This document shows positions 42,874 through 51,773 of a stretch of DNA of 64,000 nucleotides, piece after piece. Under the pieces are notes generated by a model. It did no database searches, was not told where the DNA came from, and saw only the letters and a list, made by a program, of their open reading frames with translations. Within the stretch, counting starts at the first letter, position 1; every line of letters starts with the position of its first letter. Both the position numbers and the translations under genes were made by a program. Source of the DNA: Streptomyces exfoliatus (GTDB lineage: Bacteria > Actinomycetota > Actinomycetes > Streptomycetales > Streptomycetaceae); NCBI RefSeq assembly GCF_000725545.1, contig NZ_JNZP01000010.1, positions 201,639 to 265,638 of the forward strand, written 5' to 3'.

Positions 42874-43896
42874 ATGCACCCGACCACTGACAACCGCCCG
42901 TCCCTCCTCCTCGCGATGGGCAGGGGCGTCCCCGAACGCCTCCTCACCGACACCCACCGCACCCGCCTCACCCGGCTCGCGGAAACCGACCCGCACCTGG
43001 TGGCACACGACCTGACCGCCCCCGACGCGCGCGTCGCGGCGGCCCTCGCCGAGGCCGAGGTCCTCCTCACCTGCTGGGGAGCGACCCCCCTCACCACCGA
43101 GGTCCTCGACCGCGCGCCGCGCCTGCGGGCCGTCGTCCACGCCGCCGGCTCCGTCAAGCACCACATCACCGACGCCTGCTGGGAACGCGGCCTCCGCGTC
43201 ACCTCGGCCGCCGCCGCCAACGCGCTGCCCGTCGCCGAGTACACGCTCGCCGCGATCCTCTTCGCCGGGAAGCGGGTCCTCGGCTCGGCCCAGCGCTACG
43301 CCGAACTCCGCACCGGCCACGCCTGGCTCACCGAGTCCACGACGTGGGGCAACTACCGCCGCACCGTCGGCATCGTCGGCGCCTCCCGCATCGGCCGCCG
43401 GGTCATCGACCTCCTGCGCCCCTTCGACCTCGACATCCTCCTGTACGACCCGTACGTCGACGTCCCGCCCCCCGGCGTGGAACTGGTGACCGACCTCGAC
43501 GAACTGTGCGCCCGCAGCACGGTCGTCTCGGTCCACGCGCCGCAACTCCCGTCCACGTACCGCATGATCGGCGCGGCCCAGCTCGCCGCGATGCCGGACG
43601 GCGCGACCCTGATCAACACCGCCCGAGGCTCCCTGATCGACGAGGAGGCCCTGCTCCCCCACCTCCTCGCCGGCCGCCTCCACGCCACCCTGGACGTCAC
43701 GGACCCGGACCTGCCGCCCCCCGACTCCCCCCTCTACACCCTCCCGAACGTCCTGCTCACCCCGCACGTGGCCGGCTCCCTGGGCAACGAACTGCACCGG
43801 ATGGCGGACCAGGCGCTCGAGGAGATCGCGCGGTACGCGCGCGGTGAGCCGTTCGCGGAGGAGGTCAGGGCGTCAGACCTCCAACGCTCGGCGTAG
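42874..43896 (+). CDS. D-isomer-specific 2-hydroxyacid dehydrogenase
   Basis: This 340-residue NAD(P)-dependent dehydrogenase has a nucleotide motif RTVGIVGASRIGRRVIDLLRPF with LLYDPYVD. The catalytic Arg is in INTARGSLIDEEAL and the His in LLTPHVAGS. The acidic residue of the triad lies in DVTDPDLPPP, an Asp rather than the more common Glu. It has the full length of the family. It follows the permeases after 17 bases with GAGGAG upstream. It probably interconverts a keto and a hydroxy acid from the imported compound. Its last 24 bases overlap the convergent STAND ATPase gene. Confidence 0.9.
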   Translation: MHPTTDNRPSLLLAMGRGVPERLLTDTHRTRLTRLAETDPHLVAHDLTAPDARVAAALAEAEVLLTCWGATPLTTEVLDRAPRLRAVVHAAGSVKHHITDACWERGLRVTSAAAANALPVAEYTLAAILFAGKRVLGSAQRYAELRTGHAWLTESTTWGNYRRTVGIVGASRIGRRVIDLLRPFDLDILLYDPYVDVPPPGVELVTDLDELCARSTVVSVHAPQLPSTYRMIGAAQLAAMPDGATLINTARGSLIDEEALLPHLLAGRLHATLDVTDPDLPPPDSPLYTLPNVLLTPHVAGSLGNELHRMADQALEEIARYARGEPFAEEVRASDLQRSA

Positions 43897-46800
43897 CCCC
43901 AGGCACAGGCGCTCGGCCTCGGCGAGGACGAGGGGGACGGTGCCGGGATCACTCCGCAGGACGGCGGGCAGGACCTGGTCCCAGGGCCCGAGGTGCAGCG
44001 CGAGCGCGACGAACTCCCGGGCCGTGGCCGGGTCCGGGTGGGCGAGGGCCAGGCCGGCGTAGCCGTCGGCGCACCGGAGACCCAGCGCGTGCAGTCCCGC
44101 GAGGACCGAGGCCGCCCGCTCGAACTCCGCCGCCTCCACGAAGTGCCGGGCGACGGGGAGCAGGTCGGCCGGTGTGCTCCCCGGCAGCCCCCGGGCGTAC
44201 TCGGTCGCCTCGTCATGGTCGCCGAGCAGCACGAGCGCGTGGCTGACATGGGACGCCTGGGTCGTCCGGTACAGAGCACTCCCCTCCGTCCGCACCCGCG
44301 CCACGAGCTGCACGGCCTCCTCGCGCCGGTCGAGGGCGAGGAGCGCGCGCACGAGGTCCGGCACGACCTCCAGGCCGAAGCCCTGCCGCCGGTACTCCTG
44401 CGCGTCGGCCAGCCACCGTCCCGCCTCGTCCGTCCGGCCGTCCCTGGCCAGGCCCGCCGCCATGGCGGCGTACAGTCGCCCCACCTCGAAGCGAGGCCGG
44501 GCCCGTACGAGAGGCTCGACGTACTCCCACGCTCCGGCCCTCACGAGACCGCGCACGGCCTGGTCGAAGAACGTGCCGCCCCTGCTCCTGTCCCGCTCGG
44601 CCATCCGTGCCACGGCCGCGTGTTCGCGCCGGGCGAGCCGGGCGTCGAGCACCACTCTCAGCCACCGGTCGCGTTCCCATTCCTCACGGCCCCGGGCCAG
44701 CTCCTCCGCGCGGTCCACCTGCCCGCTCGCCACCAGGGCGAGCACCGGGAACAGGCCATGGGCCGCGGCGGGGTGGCGCTCCACCTCCGCCAGGAGGCGT
44801 CGCACCGGCTCCCCCCAGCCGTCCACCGCGGTCAGGTCCTTCGCCACCGAGAGGACGGTACCGATCACGGTCCGGGGCCCGGGGGCGCGCAGGGCCGGTT
44901 CGATCGAGGTGAGCAGGGCGACCGCGGCCGGCCGGTCACCGGCGTCGAGCAGGGCGTCCGCCACGCCGATCCCCGCCAGGGCACCCGTCCGGCCGCCGGT
45001 CACCAGGGTCATCGCCTCCGCCCGCAGGCCGGCACCGCACAGGGCCCTCGCGTACTCCCCGATCACCTTGTCCCGCTGCACCCCCTCCAGGCGGGAAAGG
45101 AGCTTCCCGGCCCGGTCGAGGTGCCCGACGCGGACGCGGGCGCTCACGAGCCTCCGGCACAGGTCGACCGAGTAGGGGCGGCTGAGCGCGTCCAGCGCCT
45201 GCTCCGCCTCGTCCAGGAGCCCCGCCGCCAGCTGTGCGTCGGCGAGCGTGCGCAGGATGGAATCACGCTCGTCCGGCGAGGCCTCGGCAGCGCTCCGCGC
45301 CCGGTCCCCCACACCGGCACTGGCCAGCTCGAACCCCCACGCCGCGTCGGCCGGCCTCCCGAACAACCAGGAGGCCCACCGGTCGAGCCGATCGAACTCG
45401 CCCAGCGCTGCCAGCGCCCGTACGGTCTCGGAAAAACCCGCGCCCCAGCGCCGGGCATCGAACGCCCGCAGCGCGTCGGCCCGAAGCCCGGCCCCCCGCT
45501 CCTCGTGCCCGGCCTCCCGCAGGGCACGAGAGGCGTCGAGGAAATAGGCGAGACCCAGCCCCGCGCCCTTCTCGGCAGCGTCCCGGACCATCCGCTCGGC
45601 CTCGTCCGCCCGGCCGGTCAGGAGCAGCGCCCTGATCACCCGGTCCACCACCCGCACCCGGAGCCCTTCCACCTCCTCGGCGTGTGCGAGAGCGAGGGCC
45701 CGCTCGTGGTGCCCGGCCGCGCAGAGCGCGTCGACGAGGGCCAGCAGGGGTCCGTGCCGGAACCGCGAGTCGTCGACGGAGTGGACGATCCGCTCCGCCC
45801 GGGACAGAGCGCCCGCCGCGAAGAGCACGGGCACGAGAGCCTCGCTCATGGGGCCGTGCTCGAGCGGGTCCCCGTCGGTCAGGACGAGCTCTTCGGCCTC
45901 CGCGATCAGTTTCCCCGCCTGGCTTCGTTCACCGACGGCGAGGAGCCTCCCGGCCACCGCGCACAAGCCCTCCACGGTGGTCAGCCGGTCCTCGCCGCGC
46001 ACGATCGCGAGCGCCCGGTCCACCTGCCCCGCGGCTGCCCAGGCCGCCGCGAGGCCGACCGGCGCCCGGCCGCCCCGGCGGATCAGTTCCGCCCGCCGGA
46101 ATCCGAGCCGCAGCATCGTCGCCACGAGCCCGGCCCCGTCCCCGCGTTCAAGGACGGCCTCCCCCGCCGCGCGGACCTCGCCCAACGGCCCTCCGACCCC
46201 GCCCGTCTCCTCGAGCAACCGATCGTGCCGGGCCTCGTCGAGGGCGCAGGCGAGCATCCGGTCCAGGTCGCCGGCCGCCCGGAGCACCGGGAAGTAGCCG
46301 TGCAGGAGGTACGCGGGGGTGGTGGCCGGCCAGCCCCGGTCCCGCCAGGTCCCGGCCCAGCCGTGCAGCACCTCGCGGCACCGGGTCAGCTCCCGCTCGC
46401 CCAGCATCTCCCGTGCGCCGGCCGCCAGTTCCTCGTGCGCGAGCAGGTACGCCTCGCCCCGTGCCGCGAACGTCCGCCCCGGGCCCGTACGGAGCAGGTC
46501 CCTCACCCGGTAGGGGACGGCTCCGGTCAGCTCGGCCAGGTCGTCGGCCGTCAGACCGCCACCAGCCGCCGTGAGGAGCGCAAGAAGGTCGTACGGGAGG
46601 CCCTCCGCCTCCAGGAGTCGCTTCAGCTCGCGTTCCGCCTCCGCCCTGATCACGCGGGCCCTCGGCGACGGGGACAGGATCCGTACGGCCGCCGGGTCCC
46701 GTAGCGGGTGGTCCTCCGGGACGTCGACCGGGAGCGGCGGGTTCAGGCGCCCGGAGACGATGACGGGCAGGTCGTACGGGAGGAGGGACGCGATCGAGTG

Positions 46801-47355
46801 GGCGTCCGGGCCCGTCGTCACGCCCCGGTCCTCGTCGAGACCGTCGATCAGGAGGACGAGGCGCTCGCCGCGCGCCGCGCAGGCCTCGGCGGCGGAGGCG
46901 TACAGACGCAGCAGGTGGGCCTCGCGGGTCGCCGCCGTGAGGAGCACGGGCAGGCCCTCGCCCGCCAGCTCCGCGAGCTGTTCCAGAACGACGTCCACGT
47001 ACGCGACGACGTCGTTCTGGGCGCCGAGCCGGGCCGTGACGAAGAAGGGGACGATCCGCACCCCCGGTGGCGGGTTGAGGGCGAACCAGGACAGCAGGGC
47101 CGTCTTGCCGGCCCACGCCTCGGCACGCCACCAGATGTACGAGGGGCCGGAGTCAGCGAGACAGAAGGCGGCGAGTTCCGCCAACTCGCGCTCGCGGCCG
47201 ACGAGTTCGTCGGGGCGGATCCGATGGACCTGCGCGTGGTATCCGGAGCGGACCGCCGCCGGTTCCGGTACGCCGATCCGGTTGTTGTCGCCGATCACGA
47301 CGTTGCCCGCTGTGTCCGCGACCGTGACCGACCGCTCTCCCCCTGCCCACTCCAT
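43873..47355 (-). CDS. NLR-like STAND NTPase with long helical-repeat C-terminus
   Basis: This 1160-residue protein has a nucleotide-binding STAND core: RAEAWAGKTALLSWF (Walker A, Lys84) and RLVLLIDGLDEDRG (Walker B, about 166-178). IVSGRLNPPLP is sensor-like, and a winged-helix part runs to about residue 400. Residues about 425-1130 are TPR/PPR-like helical repeats of about 30-40 residues (WAAAGQVDRALAIVRGE; DAQLAAGLLDEAEQALDAL). Residues 17-27, GNVVIGDNNRI, resemble the short beta-amyloid signalling motifs found at the N-terminus of some bacterial NLRs. No enzymatic effector domain is visible. STAND proteins often act in phage defence or signalling; the role here is inferred. Ribosome site weak; ATG at 47355. 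Confidence 0.85.
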   Translation of the reverse strand: MEWAGGERSVTVADTAGNVVIGDNNRIGVPEPAAVRSGYHAQVHRIRPDELVGRERELAELAAFCLADSGPSYIWWRAEAWAGKTALLSWFALNPPPGVRIVPFFVTARLGAQNDVVAYVDVVLEQLAELAGEGLPVLLTAATREAHLLRLYASAAEACAARGERLVLLIDGLDEDRGVTTGPDAHSIASLLPYDLPVIVSGRLNPPLPVDVPEDHPLRDPAAVRILSPSPRARVIRAEAERELKRLLEAEGLPYDLLALLTAAGGGLTADDLAELTGAVPYRVRDLLRTGPGRTFAARGEAYLLAHEELAAGAREMLGERELTRCREVLHGWAGTWRDRGWPATTPAYLLHGYFPVLRAAGDLDRMLACALDEARHDRLLEETGGVGGPLGEVRAAGEAVLERGDGAGLVATMLRLGFRRAELIRRGGRAPVGLAAAWAAAGQVDRALAIVRGEDRLTTVEGLCAVAGRLLAVGERSQAGKLIAEAEELVLTDGDPLEHGPMSEALVPVLFAAGALSRAERIVHSVDDSRFRHGPLLALVDALCAAGHHERALALAHAEEVEGLRVRVVDRVIRALLLTGRADEAERMVRDAAEKGAGLGLAYFLDASRALREAGHEERGAGLRADALRAFDARRWGAGFSETVRALAALGEFDRLDRWASWLFGRPADAAWGFELASAGVGDRARSAAEASPDERDSILRTLADAQLAAGLLDEAEQALDALSRPYSVDLCRRLVSARVRVGHLDRAGKLLSRLEGVQRDKVIGEYARALCGAGLRAEAMTLVTGGRTGALAGIGVADALLDAGDRPAAVALLTSIEPALRAPGPRTVIGTVLSVAKDLTAVDGWGEPVRRLLAEVERHPAAAHGLFPVLALVASGQVDRAEELARGREEWERDRWLRVVLDARLARREHAAVARMAERDRSRGGTFFDQAVRGLVRAGAWEYVEPLVRARPRFEVGRLYAAMAAGLARDGRTDEAGRWLADAQEYRRQGFGLEVVPDLVRALLALDRREEAVQLVARVRTEGSALYRTTQASHVSHALVLLGDHDEATEYARGLPGSTPADLLPVARHFVEAAEFERAASVLAGLHALGLRCADGYAGLALAHPDPATAREFVALALHLGPWDQVLPAVLRSDPGTVPLVLAEAERLCLGLRRALEV

Positions 47356-47401
47356 CCGCCCAACCTAGACTGGAAGGGTCCTACCTGGGTCGGGAGGCGC
47401 C

Positions 47402-48100
47402 ATGAGCTTCGTACAAATCATCGACTGCAAGACCAGTCGGGTCGACGACCTGAACCGCCTCATGGATCAGTGGGTCGAGCAGACCAAGGGCAAGCGGACC
47501 GCAACCCACAGCATCGTAGGCAAGGACCGGTCGGACGCCTCCCACGTCGTGGAGATCGTCGAGTTCCCCTCGTACGACGTGGCGATGCGGAACTCGCAGC
47601 TCCCCGAGACCGACCGCATCTTCCGGGAGATGGTCGCGCTCTGTGACGAGATGCCGACCTTCACCGACCTGGACGTGGTGCGCGACGAGGCGCTGTACAA
47701 GAGCAACGCCCGGCGGCTCCTGGAGATGTTCGTCGGCGAGCCGGAGCTCGCGCTGCTCGACGAGGTGCTGGCCGAGGGCTACCACGACCACGACCCGACC
47801 AACGAGCAGGACGTCATCGGCATGGACGCCGTCCGCCGCGAGGTCCGGATGTGGCGGGGCGGCTTCGACTTCACCTTCACCGTCGACGACCAGATCGCCG
47901 AGGGCGACCGGGTCTGCACCCGCTGGACCTTCAACGGATCCCACAACGGCGACTTCATGGGGCTCCAGCCCACCGGCATGGAGGTGACCATGACGGGGAC
48001 GGTGATCCACCGCTTCCGGGACGACGGGAAGATCGTGGAGGGGTGGTGGCAGTACGACCTGCTCGGTCTCATGGGGCAGCTCGGGGCCGTGGAGGCGTAG
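47402..48100 (+). CDS. SnoaL-like (NTF2-fold) protein with N-terminal extra domain
   Basis: This 232-residue protein has a SnoaL/ester-cyclase type NTF2 fold at about 98-225 (NARRLLEMFVGEPELALLDEVLAEGYHDHDP; DRVCTRWTFNGSHNGDFMGLQPTGMEVTMTGTVIHRF, then DDGKIVEGWWQYD). It is preceded by a dimeric alpha/beta-barrel-like domain (about 1-95). It may act on a small organic molecule or only bind one. The RBS GGGAGG is well placed. It is divergent from the STAND gene with only 46 bases between the starts. A bidirectional terminator follows. Confidence 0.85.
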   Translation: MSFVQIIDCKTSRVDDLNRLMDQWVEQTKGKRTATHSIVGKDRSDASHVVEIVEFPSYDVAMRNSQLPETDRIFREMVALCDEMPTFTDLDVVRDEALYKSNARRLLEMFVGEPELALLDEVLAEGYHDHDPTNEQDVIGMDAVRREVRMWRGGFDFTFTVDDQIAEGDRVCTRWTFNGSHNGDFMGLQPTGMEVTMTGTVIHRFRDDGKIVEGWWQYDLLGLMGQLGAVEA

Positions 48101-48131
48101 ACCGCGTGCAGGCGTGGCAAAGCGGGCAGAG

Positions 48132-48170
48132 CGCGAGGCCCGGTGCCCCCGCGACGGGGGCACCGGGCCT
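48132..48170. terminator. Strong bidirectional terminator downstream of groEL
   Basis: A perfect 17-base-pair stem (48132-48148 and 48154-48170, loop GCGAC) lies between the convergent SnoaL-like gene and groEL. A second, imperfect hairpin (GATCAGCGGGGC with GCCCCGGTGATC) follows at about 48174-48204. Confidence 0.85.
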
Positions 48171-48217
48171 CGGTGATCAGCGGGGCATCAGGCCCCGGTG
48201 ATCGGTGACGACTGGCG

Positions 48218-49852
<1,635 letters not shown>

Positions 49853-49883
49853 TCAGCCCTCTCGGAATAGGGTGGAACGAACC

Positions 49884-49970
49884 GCGCCCCGGGGCGCCTG
49901 GAAGGGGCCTCGGGGCGCAGCTCTGAGCATCTGCTTCAGTGCTCGGTACTTCGGTACTTCAGTACTTCGG
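49884..49970. repeat. Palindrome and GTACTTC repeats between groES and groEL
   Basis: GCGCCCCGGGGCGC (49884-49897) is a 14-base perfect palindrome. Its left half GCGCCCCG can also pair with CGGGGCGC at 49911-49918, which could form an alternative hairpin. GGTACTTC occurs at 49945-49952 and 49953-49960, with AGTACTTC at 49961-49968. The segment may influence processing or relative expression of groES and groEL. Confidence 0.6.
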
Positions 49971-49974
49971 TGAA

Positions 49975-50283
49975 TTACTTCTCGACGATCGCGAGCACGT
50001 CGCGAGCCGAGAGGACGAGGTACTCCTCGCCGTTGTACTTCACCTCGGTGCCGCCGTACTTGCTGTACAGCACGACATCGCCGGTCTTGACGTCGAGCGG
50101 CAGACGCTCGCCGTTCTCGAAGCGACCCGGGCCAACGGCCAGGACGACGCCCTCCTGGGGCTTCTCCTTGGCGGTGTCCGGGATGACCAGGCCAGAGGCG
50201 GTGGTCTGCTCGGCGTCGAGCGGCTGGACCACAATGCGGTCCTCGAGCGGCTTGATGGCAACCTTGGAGCTGGTGGTCGTCAC
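49975..50283 (-). CDS. groES: 10-kDa co-chaperonin GroES
   Basis: This 102-residue protein has the family pattern [46 protein letters not shown]. The mobile loop is [11 protein letters not shown], and [27 protein letters not shown] closes it. The GTG at 50283 follows GGAGG eight bases upstream. It is first in the groES-groEL operon, with two CIRCE operators over its promoter. Confidence 0.98.
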   Translation of the reverse strand: MTTTSSKVAIKPLEDRIVVQPLDAEQTTASGLVIPDTAKEKPQEGVVLAVGPGRFENGERLPLDVKTGDVVLYSKYGGTEVKYNGEEYLVLSARDVLAIVEK

Positions 50284-50380
50284 GATCCGACCTCCCCCTT
50301 CGGAGATTACGGGGTTAACTGTCTGAGGTGGCGACCAGGTGGATCCGTCGTCGCGGGTGCCGGACCTGCCTGTCGCTGTG

Positions 50381-50407
50381 TTGGCACTCTCCGGTGGGGA
50401 GTGCCAG
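50381..50407. promoter_or_regulatory. CIRCE operator 1 (HrcA)
   Basis: TTGGCACTC (50381-50389), nine bases, GAGTGCCAG (50399-50407): a near-perfect CIRCE element, 98 bases upstream of the groES start. It lies just downstream of the -10 box, in the early transcribed region. Confidence 0.93.
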
Positions 50408-50412
50408 AGCCG

Positions 50413-50442
50413 AGACTATGACCGCGATTAGCACTCGGTCAA
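50413..50442 (-). promoter_or_regulatory. groES-groEL promoter
   Basis: TTGACC (50442-50437), an 18-base spacer and TAGTCT (50418-50413) make a good vegetative promoter on the minus strand. CIRCE 2 covers its -35 region and CIRCE 1 lies just downstream of the -10 box. Confidence 0.8.
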
Positions 50443-50454
50443 GCGGAGTGCCAA
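50428..50454. promoter_or_regulatory. CIRCE operator 2 (HrcA)
   Basis: TTAGCACTC (50428-50436), nine bases, GAGTGCCAA (50446-50454): an almost canonical CIRCE element. It overlaps the groES -35 box and lies wholly inside the last codons of the upstream lipoprotein frame. Confidence 0.95.
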
Positions 50455-50727
50455 TTCATCGCTCCGTGGCGTGACCGGGCGACCCTTTCCCGCCCCCTCG
50501 CAGCCCTTCGCGCCCACCGTGCCCGCCGCGCCTTTCGCGCCCACGGCGTCCACTGCGCCCACCGCGTCCTTCGCAGGCGTGGGGCGGGGGTTCACCCGTT
50601 CCGCCGCCTTCCGGCCGAGCCGTTCGATCGGATCGACCGAGGAGGCGCAGGCCGGGAGGGCGAGCAGCGTGCCGGTCACGGCGAGGACCGCGGCCCAGCG
50701 CCCGCGGCGTACGCGGAGCGTCCTCAC
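50428..50727 (-). CDS. Small lipoprotein coupled to polysaccharide deacetylase
   Basis: This 99-residue protein starts at a GTG that overlaps the deacetylase stop (GTGA). A signal peptide, VRTLRVRRGRWAAVLAVTG and onward, ends in the lipobox LPAC at about residue 27, followed by ASSVDPIERLGRKAAERV. After about residue 55 the sequence is a low-complexity Ala/Val/Gly run (AVGAVDAVGAKGAAG). Its last nine codons are the CIRCE 2 operator. I do not know the function. The N-terminal half looks real; the C-terminal half may have grown into the groES promoter. Confidence 0.65.
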   Translation of the reverse strand: MRTLRVRRGRWAAVLAVTGTLLALPACASSVDPIERLGRKAAERVNPRPTPAKDAVGAVDAVGAKGAAGTVGAKGCEGAGKGRPVTPRSDELALRLTEC

Positions 50728-51647
50728 ACGTAGTCCTCGAGCTTCGCGACCGCGTACCCCTTGGCCGTGATCACGTTCATCACCCGGCGGATCATGTCGG
50801 GCATGGACCCCTTCCAGTCGCCCTTGCCCCGGAAGTGGGTGAGCACGATGTCGCCGGGGTGCAGGTCCCGGTCCCACTCGCGCCACTCCATGCGGTCGGG
50901 GAAGGCCTCGGAGGCCCACAGCGGAACCGCCTTCACTCCGCAGCTCTTGGCGGCGCGCAGGGTGTCCTCGTTGTAGTTGCCGTACGGCGGGCGGAAGAGC
51001 GGCGGCCGCTTGCCGTACCGCTTCTCGATGACGTCCTGCATGCCGCAGATCTCGCGCTTCTGCTGCCGGTACGACAGTCCGGGCAGGTAGCGGTGGTTGA
51101 GGGTGTGGTTGTGCAGGGAGACCCCACCCTCCTGCGACTTCTGCATCCGGGCGAAGTAGCCGTAGTCGTCCTTGACGACGTAGTCGCTGAGGAAGGCGCT
51201 GTACGGGATCTTCAGGTCCGTCATCATCCGCAGCAGCGCGGGGTCCTTCTCGGCGCCGTCGTCGATCGTCAGGAAGACGACCTTCTGCTTGGTCGGCACG
51301 GTGGTGAAGACGGGCGGCAGCCCTTCGCCGTCGGTCTCGAAGCCCTTGCGGGTGGTGATCTTCGGCTTCACGGCCGGCGGGGCCGGCGCGTCGAGCGGGG
51401 GCCGGGCGAGGCCCCACTTCTTCGCGGCGAGCACACGGGCGGCACGCTGCGCGCGGATCTTCTCGACGTACGCGTCGAGCGCACCCGACGCGGCCTGCGC
51501 CGGGGGCTGCTGGCCGGCGGCGGGGGCGGGCGCGCGGGCGTCCGGCTCGGTGCCGCCGGAGCAGGCCGTGGCGGCGGAGGCGAGGGCGGCGACGACCAGC
51601 GCCGCCCCGAGCGCACGAGACGAACGATGCGCACCTTTTGCCATCAT
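50724..51647 (-). CDS. Polysaccharide deacetylase lipoprotein (CE4)
   Basis: This 307-residue exported enzyme has a lipobox (ATAC, about residue 30) and a NodB-homology domain at about 115-305. Metal and catalytic motifs are FLTIDDGAEKDP (Asp-Asp), SLHNHTLNHRYL (H-x3-H, here HNHTLNH) and RPPYGNYNEDTLRAA. GDIVLTHFRGKG gives the His of motif 5. It likely deacetylates a cell-wall or surface glycan. It closely resembles the enzyme at 55494, ending with the same AKLEDYV/ARLEDYV. Two adjacent ATGs (51647, 51644) could start it. The next gene overlaps its stop. Confidence 0.92.
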   Translation of the reverse strand: MMAKGAHRSSRALGAALVVAALASAATACSGGTEPDARAPAPAAGQQPPAQAASGALDAYVEKIRAQRAARVLAAKKWGLARPPLDAPAPPAVKPKITTRKGFETDGEGLPPVFTTVPTKQKVVFLTIDDGAEKDPALLRMMTDLKIPYSAFLSDYVVKDDYGYFARMQKSQEGGVSLHNHTLNHRYLPGLSYRQQKREICGMQDVIEKRYGKRPPLFRPPYGNYNEDTLRAAKSCGVKAVPLWASEAFPDRMEWREWDRDLHPGDIVLTHFRGKGDWKGSMPDMIRRVMNVITAKGYAVAKLEDYV

Positions 51648-51773
51648 TTGTTCCTTTTGTCGTACGAGTCGCATGGCGCCGCATCCTGTCAGCGCCCGCC
51701 CACCTCCCGGGGCACGACACCGCCGTACCGCCCGCACGTCCCCCGGCCGGCCCACAGCATCACAGGGCCCACA

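Noticed and set aside
36562..43896. Missing ABC ATPase read as a broken transporter
   Set aside because: Streptomyces carbohydrate importers commonly lack their own ATPase and share MsiK, so the absence is normal.
42874..43896. Asp instead of Glu in the hydroxyacid dehydrogenase triad as a sign of inactivity
   Set aside because: Asp is chemically conservative at this position and I believe it occurs in active relatives, so it was not raised as a finding.
50428..51720. A 430-codon frame covering deacetylase and lipoprotein region in another phase
   Set aside because: Most of it is out of frame with the deacetylase, whose motifs are unmistakable. Only the last 99 codons, starting at a GTG that overlaps the deacetylase stop, form a believable lipoprotein.
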